From: Corinectria fuckeliana
Taxonomy: Eukaryota; Ascomycota; Sordariomycetes; Hypocreales; Nectriaceae
Direction of reading: 5' to 3'
Assembly: GCA_019137255.1 (NCBI GenBank)
Contig: WPDH01000245.1
Coordinates: forward strand, 62,001-126,000
DNA length: 64,000 bases
Made by a program: the position numbers and the translations under genes. The notes under the pieces are model-generated. The model had not been told where the DNA came from. It ran no database searches and saw only the letters and a program-made list of their open reading frames with translations. Positions 35,956 to 46,344 of this stretch are shown here, one piece after another; position 1 is the first letter of the stretch, and every line of letters starts with the position of its first letter.

Positions 35956-37227
35956 ATGGGAAAGACGGTAGTCGTTTTGGGCGGCTCCCTCGGCGGTCTG
36001 GCCGTCACTCATCGCTTGCTCAAGTACACGCAACCACACGAGGAGGACCTAAAGGTGATTCTCGTCTCAAAGGTACGAAAGCCCATACACGCTCGGGAAG
36101 GAGCTCGTAAGACTTTGTCTCATGAGACCTGCCAACACAAAACTGACATATCCTAGAACAGCCACTTCTACTGGAATCTCGCCTCTGTCAGGGCCATCAT
36201 ACCCAATCTGATCAAGGATGAGCAAATCATTGCCCCCATCCAGCCCGGTCTGGCACAGTACCCGCCAGGAAGTGTCGAGTTTATCGTAGGCACCGCCACA
36301 GCGGTTGACGCCACGTCTCGGACCGTTCAGGTCGACACTGGTGCCGATGGGCTCTGCGTGCTAACCTACGATCACCTCGTCCTTGCCACCGGCGCCAACG
36401 CCGCAGACACAGATCATCCATGGAAGGCCTGTGGCTCGCATGATGAGCTACTGACAAGCCTCCACCGCACGGCTGAACAGGTCGGCGCCGCAAAGCACAT
36501 CGTCGTCGCCGGCGCCGGTGCAACAGGCGCCGAGGTGGCAGGAGAAATACGCTTTGCGTTCCCAAACACCACCGTCGTCCTCGTTTCCACAGACGCAAGC
36601 CTTGTGGGTGGGGACTCCATCGCGAGATCCGTGGAGCGGGAGCTACGGCGCCTCGGCGTCGAGTTCCGGAAGGGAGTGCGCGCCGAGGAGGCGACGCCGC
36701 TGCCGGATGGCAAGACCCGGGTGGTGCTATCGGACGGCGAGGAGTTGACGACGGATTTCTACCTGCCGACGATGGGACAGGCGCCGAATACAGGGTTCCT
36801 GCCGTCGGAGTGGCTGAACGAGCATCGGTATGCGGACGTGGACGGCGAGATGCGTGTGAAAGCGGCGGAGAATGTGTGGGCTGTTGGCGACGTTGTCTCG
36901 AAGCCGCGGGCAAGCATCATGAATACAGATGCGCAAGTGAGTCCATCCTTTCCTTATCCAACAAGGCCCGGTAACCACGAAAAGGCTGATAAGCAACCTG
37001 CTTAGGCGGCTGGTGTCGCAGAGAACATTGAGCTTGTGCTCAAGGGCCAGCCTCCTCAGTATGCCAGGGGCCCAGCAGTAGACGCCTTTCTCTGCTCGAC
37101 TGGCCGGTCCCGAGGAGCCGGTCGACTCGGCCCTGTGCCGGTCCCATCACTTGCGGTATGGGCCATCAAGGGCCGCACGTTGGGCGTAGAACGAACGTCT
37201 AAGTACGTGGACGGAAGCATGTGGTGA
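35956..37227 (+). CDS. AIF/AMID-like FAD-dependent NAD(P)H oxidoreductase
   Basis: Three exons (35956-36072, 36157-36936, 37006-37227) give 372 residues. It is a two-dinucleotide-binding-domain flavoprotein of the pyridine nucleotide-disulphide oxidoreductase fold, close to AMID/FSP1 and fungal AIF-like proteins. The FAD-binding GxGxxG equivalent is VVVLGGSLGGLAV at the N-terminus; VLATGA follows at about 114-119; the NAD(P)-binding glycines are GAGATG at 158-163; the second FAD contact is NVWAVGD at about 278-284. I see no mitochondrial presequence and no C-terminal membrane anchor. AMID-type proteins oxidise NAD(P)H and reduce quinones; the true acceptor here is unknown. The frame is open upstream to an ATG at 35860, but the glycine motif normally starts within a few residues of the N-terminus, so I prefer 35956. 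It converges with END3, with 113 bp between stops. Confidence 0.88.
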
Positions 37228-37340
37228 TACCCCCTTTTATAACTAGAGCAACGCCCGATATACCATTCAAAAAGGCGCCGTATTACTCCTACAAGCCATG
37301 CAGCGAAAACCACACCACCTCTCAAGAGATGAAGACCTTT

Positions 37341-38645
37341 CTATCCTCGCCTTTCGTCCTCAATCTCCCTCCGGAGCTGCTCCAGAATCTGCTCTCGCGA
37401 CCGAAGGTGGCTCTCCAGGCCATCCACCTGCTCCTGAACCGTCTGCAGGTCCTCCGACACGCTCTTCAAGCTCCCGCCCACGGCGCTCTTGCCTGTGCCC
37501 TCCTCCAGTTCCTTCAGCTCCCTTCGCTTGTAGTCCAGCAGCTGGTCCAGCTCTTTCTTGACGAGAGCGGGCTTGGAATCGCGCTTGCCTCCTTTACGTC
37601 GCTCCGCAATCTCCTCCACCTTCTTCATCTTGTCCTCGAGTTCCTGGAGCTTGCGCTTCAGCCGAACCTCCTCCCAGTCCTCCGTCTTCTCCGTTGAAAA
37701 GTCCGTGCCTGCCGTCTTGAAACCGCTGCGGCCCAACCGTGTCAGGTATTGGTCGCCAAACTTAGCCTTGCGACCAGTGCTTGTCGATTCGTCGGCCTTG
37801 GTGGCCCATCGGGAGTTGGCGCCCGTTCGCTGGTTGTCGACCTGGTAGTCGATCTGGTTGCGTTCGAAGCTCGAGCGAAGGGATGCGGGCACCGTGCGCG
37901 GGATGCGGAAGCCTTCGTGGCGGTAGTTGAGAATGTGCAGGAAAGCAAGGCATGCGTCCTTGTTGATGGTCGAGCCAGCGGACGGGTTAATGAGGTTCCA
38001 CGCAGAACGGACATCAGTGTCGGGGACGTCGAGTGATTCGTAGAGACTCTCAAGAGTGTTAACTATCTCCTGTTAGCGAAAGACGCAGTCGCAAGGTTAT
38101 TTGGGGCCACGAACAGGCAACTTCGCCCCGCATGTCCCGGTTCTCCTGGTAGATCTGCTCATATTTGGACTTGTCCTGGGGATTCATGTACCACTCGAAC
38201 CCGTCCTTGAGCCCGAGAGTATCTTCGTCGTCCTCAACCTGCTCGAATTGGACCGACTTCCCCGTGATTGCTCGGCTCGCTTGTACGAGATGGGCCTTGG
38301 ATTCGGGCACCAACCAGTCGGGTAATGACGTCGGCACATCAGCGTATTCCTAGTATCGGTAAGCTTTTGTGCGGCAATCGCACGCAGGATCAAGTGTTGC
38401 CTCCATACCCCGTTGAGAATGTCAAAAATCACTCGCATCGCGACGCAGAACTCCTCAAAGTCGAGGTTGCCATCGTTGTCCACATCCGCCAAGTCCCACA
38501 CCCGCTCAAGTTGATCATCGCGCAGCCCGCTGTTCTTGAGCACGGGGGCTGCCTGCTCGCCAGTCAGGAATTTCCCGCCGCCCGTACGAGTGGTGAAGAT
38601 ATTCCAGTAGGTCTCGATCTCCTGCGCCTCGATCTTGGGAGCCAT
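37341..38645 (-). CDS. end3: Actin cytoskeleton-regulatory complex protein END3
   Basis: Three exons on the minus strand (38645-38409, 38349-38115, 38062-37341) give 397 residues, about the usual length. END3 works with Pan1 and Sla1 at cortical patches to initiate clathrin-mediated endocytosis and actin assembly. The N-terminal EH domain is clear, with an EF-hand loop at residues 54-65 (DVDNDGNLDFEE). A second EH-like domain carries IYQENRDMRGEVAFNTLES and SLDVPDTDVRSAWNLINPS. The C-terminal third is a charged coiled coil (DWEEVRLKRKLQELEDKMKK). The second intron uses the donor GTTCGT after GCCT and the acceptor GAGATAG; this is the join that restores the conserved GEVAFNTLE. It is divergent from IDI1, 1.9 kb apart. 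Confidence 0.95.
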
Positions 38646-40536
38646 GATTGCGGTGATGGGTCGGCTCGTGGCGGTGCCGACGACGCTAGGAGGAGAGTTT
38701 CTCGGCGAATTCGGTGCCCGGAAGTTACGGTTGCGTGCGGGAAGCTATCGCGAGCTATTGTCGGGCGCCCGGCGGCCGTGCGATGTCGGGAAATAGGGGG
38801 CGATGAGGGCGGCGATGGATGTGAGGTTGTTAGTGACGAAGCTCCCATCCCCAGCCTCGCTTGGCTGAATCCCCTGACAGCAAGGACAGCTCCACGAGCC
38901 CCGCTTGCGTAATATCTGGATTTAGCGCATAACCTCGTATGAACTCAACCCCATGAATGTCGTAGCTCGGGTCATCGCCCATCTACATATACATTAACCT
39001 CTCTTCGAAACTATCCTATGGTGTGCTCTTTACTTCAATCAGGGGCATCAGACTGTGGGTTGGTGCCGCCCCTGCCCGATCGAACTGTACCTAGCCAGTC
39101 ACGCTACATCTTGGTCGCTGCTCTTACAGGCCATTCTCGACCTCAACGAGCAGGGTAAAAATAAGATGATGCCCCCACGCGAATTGCAACCACTTCTGGG
39201 TATTCAGTTCCTCGCTCACGATGACTCATACGACGGCAGTTAGGCATGTCCATCCCATCGCATTGGCAGCCTCACCGACTGGACAGTTCGCATAGCATCG
39301 AGTTGTGAAGGTGCAAGGCCCTTATCGTGGCCTATGCAAAGGGAGTTAGAGCTCCAGACGCCTTTGAGGCAAGCCGTCTACTTGACGCCACTTCGGCCGA
39401 TTCGGCGTCTATCGTAAATCGGCGAATTTAAGCAAGCGCCGACCATGCCCAATCAGCTTATAGGTGGCTTCCTTACGGATAACTTAAATCACATCTCATA
39501 TGCATCTTTGTAAGGTTTAAAATACGGCTAAGCCTGGTAATGCTATTCGGACTGTGCCATATATCTAAGAAGAGAAAATAAGAGTGAAAGTCGATAAACA
39601 CATAATATACAGCCCGGCTAAGGACATCATACAGCCCGAATAGCACGATTCAAACTTAATGGACATCAGTCGCCTTCTGTTCACCTTGTTAGAGCGCGAG
39701 ACCGTTCTCAATCTCACCATAAAAACAACCGATTTATTGGCCAAGTTCAGTACCCATAATTCATGTACACTCACTTATAAGAATAGTTGTTGACGAGAAC
39801 GACTCGTCGGACACGCATATAGTTTTGCGCTGACCGTGGTTATGATGCAAAATAGAACGAGCTGTTTACATACAGCCAGATCTAAACCACCTTATCACCA
39901 TTCATTTACATTGACGACCGTATCTAGTAGAAGCTGGCGCTGAAGACAAGTATACGTATTCCACCCCCTTGCTGACTACCACAGATTTTTACCAATAAAT
40001 AGTCTAAGCTACCGGTGAGAAGAAATATTACCCGAATACACAGGGCTAGAGGTAACATGGAAGACTTGCAGGGTATCTACTTCAAATGTGGACGTCTGTT
40101 GGAGACCGACCCTAGCACCAGACATCATGAACTATTGCCAGTGGCAGAGCAACCACCAATTGAAGGAGCCATACCCAGAAGAGATTCACCGAGGTGGCTG
40201 ACTAACCTTGCAAGGATCTGTCCTCAGCCCCACTCTCCGATTGCCTGTAAGGGAAGAGTGCCCCCCAGAGGCGCAAAGACAGGGGCCCCCAGTGGACGGC
40301 TTCAGTGGACCGGCAGTGGACGCCCGGGCCGCTGGCAGCGTGGATGGAGGGGCAATTTGGGGCCCAGCCGACGACTTTGGAGGGGCAGGAAATGACTTTA
40401 AATTGTGAGGCGCCGTTAAGAACTTGAGGCAGACCGACTTAGCCTAGGAAGCACCAGTCCATTCCTTGCTCTGTATTGCATCACTCCTCCTCTCCTCCTC
40501 TCCGCTCTGCAGAGCTGCCCTGCCTCTTCCACCGCA
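38646..40536. other. Intergenic region between END3 and IDI1, with an AT-rich core
   Basis: The outer parts are promoter sequence of the two divergent genes. The core, about 39300-40050, is much richer in A+T than its surroundings and has no open frames of note. A short plus-strand frame just before it (to about 39243) reads AILDLNEQGKNKMMP and looks mildly protein-like. The core may be a relic of a mutated repeat, but I can identify no terminal repeats or element genes. Confidence 0.5.
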
Positions 40537-41474
40537 ATGTCGACCACTGCCACCATCACTACCGAGGCCCAGCCCATCACAGCTGAGGCTATGCTCCGTC
40601 TCTTCCCGGACATCGACGCCAGCTCGGAGCCCCTTTCCGGCCACGACGAGGAGCAGATCCGCCTCATGGACGAGGTCTGCATCGTCCTCGACGAGAACGA
40701 CAAGCCAATCGGCACCGCCAGCAAGAAGATCTGTACGTGTAGCCCCCGGCCGTCCGTCTTGTCTTCTCTCACCGTCTGGCCTCTCGCGCGCACCGCTGCC
40801 AGTTGCTAACACGACATGCCTCCCCCTCCCCCATAGGCCATCTCATGACCAACATCGACAAGGGTCTTCTCCACCGCGCGTTCTCCGTCTTCTTGTTCAA
40901 CGACAAGAACGAGTTGCTTCTGCAGCAGCGCGCTACCGAGAAGATCACCTTCCCCGACATGTGGACGAACACCTGCTGTTCCCACCCCCTCCACATCCCC
41001 ACCGAGACCGGGTCGACTCTTGCCGACTCCATTGACGGAGTCAAGCGCGCGGCTCAGCGCAAGCTAGACCACGAGCTGGGCATCAAGAAGGAGCAGGTTC
41101 CCTTCGAGGACTTTAAGTTCCTCACACGAATCCACTACAAGGCCCCTAGTGACGGGAAATGGGGCGAGCACGAAGGTACGTCTCGGGCCCGTGTGGCTGT
41201 CGCTACGAAGCTGATACGTTCCCAACTAATTCATCTAGTGGACTACATTCTCTTCATCAAGGCCAATGTCGACCTTGACGTCAACGAGAACGAGGTCCAA
41301 GCTACCCAGTACGTCAGCGCGGACAAGCTAAAGGTGCTGTTCGAGGACCCCAGCCTCAAGTTCACCCCCTGGTTCAAGCTCATTTGCAACTCGATGCTCT
41401 TTGAGTGGTGGGAGAGCCTCGATTCGGGCCTGGACAAGTACATGAACGAGCAAGAGATTCGACGCATGCTTTAA
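40537..41474 (+). CDS. idi1: Isopentenyl-diphosphate delta-isomerase
   Basis: Three exons (40537-40732, 40837-41175, 41239-41474) give 256 residues. The enzyme interconverts isopentenyl and dimethylallyl diphosphate in the mevalonate route to sterols, prenyl groups, carotenoids and other terpenoids. It is a type I, Nudix-fold isomerase. The catalytic Cys is C113 in TNTCCSHPL; the catalytic Glu is E178 in WGEHEVDY; the modified Nudix helix is GVKRAAQRKLDHELGI (from G133). Introns have GTACGT donors; the first has a GCTAAC branch site and the second ends ATCTAG. The leader directly before the ATG is C+T-rich. Its neighbours are unrelated to isoprenoid synthesis, so this is the ordinary housekeeping copy, not part of a terpene cluster. 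Confidence 0.97.
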
Positions 41475-43067
41475 GCCGAGCACGGATTCATACATCAAAT
41501 GAAATAAAGAAGAAGAAGAAGAACCAAATAAAGCAATGACGACAACGGTCACGATGGCCTTGAGGATGTGGGAGGACTCGAGACGCATGTGGTGCATTGT
41601 TTGTTCACAGTTGATCTGTATAGATATCCACTCTCGCGGCCTTCGAGAGTTGTCTCTTAGGAGGAGAGCCGCTTTCTTAAATTTGACGTCGTCCCCCCAC
41701 GTCCTGACCGACCCACTGTTGAAGATCAGCCGACGAGACACACCGGAACAAGGAGGGTCTCTAGACATGATTGAGTCCTATCTATCAGGCTGGCATCCAA
41801 GTGGATGCCGGTGACGGTGTCCCATGCCGAATGGCCCACCAACTGGACTTGGCCAAGTCCCATCCCTCCATGCGAGGGGCAGCAATGTCCGGGTCGTGGC
41901 GAGCCGTCGATATGCACCGGCTTACATAGCGCCAGTTCATGCATCCTTGTATACATATCTAGGTGTTGCCATCAAATCAGGATTCCGCTAGTGCCGCGTC
42001 TCCGTGACAGGCAACGGAGATCCTTCGACCTTGGCACAGGGAGTGGAGGGGAGGGAGGCTTTCACGACTGCCACGATCCATCTGCTTGGTGGCTTGCGCT
42101 TCTCTTTGTTGTCTCGCAAACCCCACAGACTGGATCAGTTGCTGTCTTCCCATTCACCCAACTCCCGAGGGAGCCACACTTCGTTTGGATTCGCATGCAA
42201 TGACTGGCTAGAGTCGAGAGGGGATGATCCCTGGAACAGCTTCACGAATGGCCCGCCTGACTTAGCCAGCATGTCGCATCGCAACCCCCACAGGTCATGC
42301 GTTTCCCCCCGCCGCCTCACTCACCAATGTCATGGACTTGGGTGTATTACTGTGATCCCCAACCGTGTGCTTCCGCAACCGTGACTCGCACTGGCAGTTT
42401 ACCCCACGAATGGCCGACCCCAGTATTTGCTGCCATGTTTCAGGCGGTCCCGTATCTAGGCGCGGCACCTCCCGGCACTTCCGTCTACATAAACCCGTGG
42501 CCCGGGCTGGCTGCCTTCGCCTCTTTCTTCCTCTGCCATCTGCTTCCACATAGCAACTCCTGGCTTCACATACAAGTCTTCTCAAGTCAGGAACTCGTAC
42601 AAAGCACGCACCCTTACAAAGGGGACAGCTTGAGAGAACACCCAGCTCGATGTCTTGCTGCTGTTGACTGCTACCCACACTCAACACCCGTTGCATGTCG
42701 TCCTTCAGCTCCGTCCATATCGTCTTCGTGCTCAACTGCTCCTTCACAGCTCCGCAATTCGCCATTGTGAACCATTTCGTCCGTCGACGTTCCGTTGAAG
42801 ACTATCGAACCTAAGATCCCGAGAGCCTGGCCCGCTCCAACACCACATTGATGTCGGTTGAACTCCGCGCCAGCCTTAACTGCCTGCGTCATCCCTCGAG
42901 GTTTACGCCTCTCTCCAGAACTCAGCTGTCGCAAGTCCACACGGGCGACAGTATCCAGAATATACAACGTAAGTCTAGACCCCCAGTTGCGAGCCTCTTG
43001 CTTAAGACCAGTCTTCCCCGGCGCCATAGATAGTGCGAGTGTCGAGTAAAGCATCCGGCCGCCCAGC
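41475..43067. other. Intergenic region between IDI1 and the GNAT gene
   Basis: An AATAAA-like signal lies near 41503 just after IDI1. The remainder holds overlapping frames on both strands (about 42000-42770) with no domains or splice logic. The final 300 bp are the likely promoter of the GNAT gene. Confidence 0.6.
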
Positions 43068-44043
43068 ATGAAGAACTCGAAGAGCACGGCGGCGCCGGCC
43101 GATTGGCGGCGCCACTCGCTCGTGCCGCCGGCGTGGGAGGATACTGTCCGGGTCGTTAGCATCGATGAGTGTGCCGAGGCCGGACGGTCGTTGGCCCACT
43201 CGTTTGCTACCGATGCCATGAGCCGCTATGTCCTTGACGGAGACGACATGGCCGGATATTCCGATGAGTACAAATGGAAGCTCCACGTCGATATCATGAC
43301 TTACATGGTCGCTGCACACGTCTACAAGGGCGTTGTCACGGCCATCGGGCCCGACTACGATGCCGTTGCTCTCTGGTATGTGGCCACGCAATCACCATCC
43401 TCCAAAGGGACGCCATAAATGCTCACGTGTATGTATCCCTTTGATAGGCTGCCTCCGGGCAAGCAGATGGAAGACTGGTGGACGGTCCTGCGGAGCGGCA
43501 TGTGGAGGCTGTGGTATCGGCTCTCGCCCGAGGGCCGCAGGCGCTACTTCGACGAGATGATCCCCGTCCTGAACCACACCAAAGAGGAGGTGATGGCGGA
43601 CCGGGATAGCGAATGCTACTACCTCGTCTATCTCGGCACGAAGCCCAACGCGCGAGGCAAGGGCTATGCCGGCAAGCTCATACGCGATATGATTGAAAAG
43701 GTTAATAATCCGCCGCCATTCCTCACAGGTCACTTACACCTCCTTCCACATCACGCATCCTCCGTACTATTCTTATACGCGACGGACGGACGCTCTCATG
43801 ACTAACACACCCCCTCCGCAGGCCGATGCCGAGAGCCGTCCTGTGTATCTGGAGTCCAGCACCGATTGCACCAATGCCTACTACGCCAAATTCGGCTTCC
43901 AGGTCAAGCGGGACGTGGCGTTTGAGCGCGGCCGTGAGCCTGTCCGGATGTACATCATGGTCCGTGAGCCACAGACTCCGAAGCTGGCACACGCTACCGC
44001 GGCGGTCCTGTTGACTGCTGTTGGTGGGAGGGTGAAGGTCTAG
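43068..44043 (+). CDS. GNAT-family N-acetyltransferase
   Basis: Three exons (43068-43375, 43448-43700, 43822-44043) give 260 residues. The GCN5-related fold is shown by motif A: the strand YYLVYLGTKPNARGKGYAGK (residues 160-179) with the acetyl-CoA pyrophosphate loop RGKGYAGK, followed by the strand RPVYLESS and the region NAYYAKFGFQVKRD (motif B). The N-terminal part (DECAEAGRSLAHSFATD) matches the start of fungal GNATs that act on small molecules or amines, but the substrate is unknown. The first intron starts GTATGT; the second has an unusual GTTAAT donor, a GACTAAC branch site and a CCGCAG acceptor. That join is chosen because it restores EKADAESRPVYLESS. It converges on RFA2, with 440 bp between stops. 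Confidence 0.9.
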
Positions 44044-44483
44044 TCGTGAGAAGGAAGGCTCAGCAGATTGAAGAGACGAGCCTAGAAGTAGGAGGCTGGT
44101 GCGAAGAAACAAGATTGACCACATGTTAGGTGAAAGCGCGTACGACGGCTGAAGGCAAGCTGGTTGTGATTTGATCGACTGACCACATTCGTGCATTACA
44201 AATATTTTCTTGTTTTGAACTGTGGAGGAAGTGTCTAGGCTGTCAAGGCTCGGCGCACTAGCCAATGGACTGTCTTTACCGCGGCAATATCTCTATTTAT
44301 CCTGCAATTGGCAGTGTACCGACTAGCTCCAGTCATTCATTAGCAAGAAAACAAGAAAAATCGTCATTCCCTCATAAGCTCAGCCGCCTATATCCTTGAA
44401 CACCGTTTTAACCAGGTTCGTACCCTGTAAAGTTGACACGCCCAACGCTCACCTTCACCTCTTCAAATCCCTCGTCACACCGC
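44044..44483. other. Convergent 3' intergenic spacer, GNAT / RFA2
   Basis: 440 bp between two stop codons of convergent genes. It should contain both 3' untranslated regions. No frame or structured element is seen. Confidence 0.6.
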
Positions 44484-45459
44484 TCAGTATTCCAGAATCG
44501 CCCACGTCTCGTCGTCAACGGTCGTGTAGATTAGGCCTTGCCCAAGCAGCTCGTCGGCGCCGGTCAGGACATCCCTCACAGACATTCCAGTAGTGTTGGT
44601 GATGACGTTGAGATGGATGCCTTCGTTGCCGCCAGGCGAGTCGTTCATGAAATTGAACATCTTCTTGGCGGGAGCGCCGCAGCCAGATAGCTTGCTGGGT
44701 GTTTGGCTTGCGGTAGTACCGGCTTGGTTGTTGTAGTTGCCACCGTCAACGAACATGCTATCTCCGTTGCCGTTGGCTCCGTCCTGACCGCCAAGAGGCC
44801 CCTTGGTGAAGTAAAGGTGGACGTAGGTGGCCTCGAGGAGGTGGTAGTTGACCTCATCGGGGTCGGACACGGGGCGGATGACGTGAGCACCGACGTGACG
44901 CTTGTTGAAAGACTTGAGGCGGCCCCAGACGCGAACATGCGAGTTGAGCTCGAACCCAGGGTCTGCCTCGTCCTGCTTGTCGGCGTCGATCCACTTCTTG
45001 ACGTCGATCTGGCCGGTGCCGTCGTCGATCTTGAGGGTGATGGTTGTGGGTTGCGGGTTCACGTGGCGGATCTGACCGACAAACGTGATCTGGGTAACGG
45101 AGGAGCCGTCGATTTTGAAGTCGGCGCCGGCGTAGGCCTCGTCGGCGTCGAGAATTTGCTTGATTGTGACAGGGCGTAGAGATTCATCTTGGTAAGACTA
45201 AGTGAGGGAGGCGATCTCGTCAGCGGCTACACGGGTTGCTGGGCATGGTTCGGAGAGGATATGGCGTCCAACGTACCTTGCCGCCGCTGCCACCACCACC
45301 TTGGCTGCCCTGCTGTGAACCACCAGCGAAGAAACCACCGGAGTCGTCACCGCCCTGGGCGCCGTAGCTCGTTTTTGAGAATCCTCCGTATGCAGCTATT
45401 GAGGGTCAGGTCAGTAGAAGCTCGAGCGAGGGCTACGATCAGGTGGTAGGCGTACACAT
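44484..45459 (-). CDS. rfa2: Replication factor A subunit 2 (RPA32)
   Basis: Three exons on the minus strand (45459-45456, 45395-45277, 45197-44484) give 278 residues. The protein is the middle subunit of the RPA trimer that coats single-stranded DNA in replication, repair and recombination. The N-terminus is the Gly/Ser/Gln-rich tail (MSAYGGFSKTSYGAQGG), the usual phosphorylated segment. The OB-fold covers about residues 60-165 (SVTQITFVGQIRHVNPQPTT, then RVWGRLKSFNKRHVGAHVIR). After a linker, the C-terminus is the winged-helix domain (NEGIHLNVI, then QGLIYTTVDDETWAILEY). The first coding exon is only 4 nt (ATGT); it is chosen because splicing it to the acceptor AATAG gives the conserved MSAYGGFS. 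A MluI box lies 62 bp upstream of the ATG. It is divergent from LonP2. Confidence 0.94.
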
Positions 45460-46344
45460 TGTGGTGATTGTGGGAGACGTGGATGGGTGTAAAAGCAGTC
45501 TGTCACACGTTTAGAAGGAGACGCGTGAAGTCGCGACTTGGTTTAATGGATATGCCCCGCGATGCGCGACTGGCGGGGGTCAGGCCTTAGTCATCTTAGC
45601 AGTGCTGGGCTAGTACCTACTTACGATAGGCCATGCTGCTGCCTGAGCACGTGTCCATTTTGCCTTAATAAGTTCCCGTTGCTGAGTCATGACCAAGTGC
45701 CGCCGTACGAGACAGAATATCCGACGATGGGTTGCTTTCACACGCAACTATTATGATGATGAGTCGATACGGACGGCTGGGCCGACTGACCTGAACAGAG
45801 CAGAGAGTGCGTCAACTACGAATGAGGCCGATGATCTGATTAATCCTGCATTATGCATCGCGCTCCTGCACGTCTCCAGCAGCCCGCCTAGGCTTACATC
45901 CCCATGCGCCGGACGCCAGAGCTCAATTCGCGGGTCATAGATGGATGTGGTCAGTGACGGAACAAGGCCGTATCGGGGAGAATTCTTGGGGCAATTCTAT
46001 GATTTTCCACCGGGGCCAAGCCGAGACTCAGCGGACGTAGGGCCCCTTCATGATGATTAGCCTCGGCAGCAAGGTGGAACGATGGCACTGTAGCGTATTA
46101 AGCGCCGCCATACCCCGGCTTCGGCATCCATCCCCGTGTTTCTCCAGCTTTCCCGCGACCGGCCGCTGACGACTTGACATCTGACATCAACCACCTCGTC
46201 CGCCTCGCCCATCCAGACAGGAGGCACCCCCATCGCCTGCATCTGTACTTCTATTGCATCCATCTCGCGAGCCCTTGCATCTTGTTCTTCTTATTATTCT
46301 CCTTCCTCTTCTGCATCCTCCCTCCCGCAAGCCTTGTTTCCGTC
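45460..46344. promoter_or_regulatory. Divergent promoter region, RFA2 / LonP2
   Basis: 885 bp between two start codons on opposite strands. It holds the MluI box on the RFA2 side. On the LonP2 side CCTCGG occurs at 46061-46066, 279 bp before the LonP2 ATG; this is the core bound by FarA/FarB regulators of fatty-acid and peroxisomal genes in Aspergillus. The leader just before LonP2 is C+T-rich. One CCTCGG match alone is weak evidence. Confidence 0.45.
45521..45526. promoter_or_regulatory. MluI cell-cycle box upstream of RFA2
   Basis: A perfect ACGCGT, 62 bp ahead of the RFA2 start codon, followed by another CpG-rich word (TCGCGA). In yeasts this is the binding core of MBF, which drives G1/S transcription of replication genes including RPA subunits. 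Confidence 0.5.
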
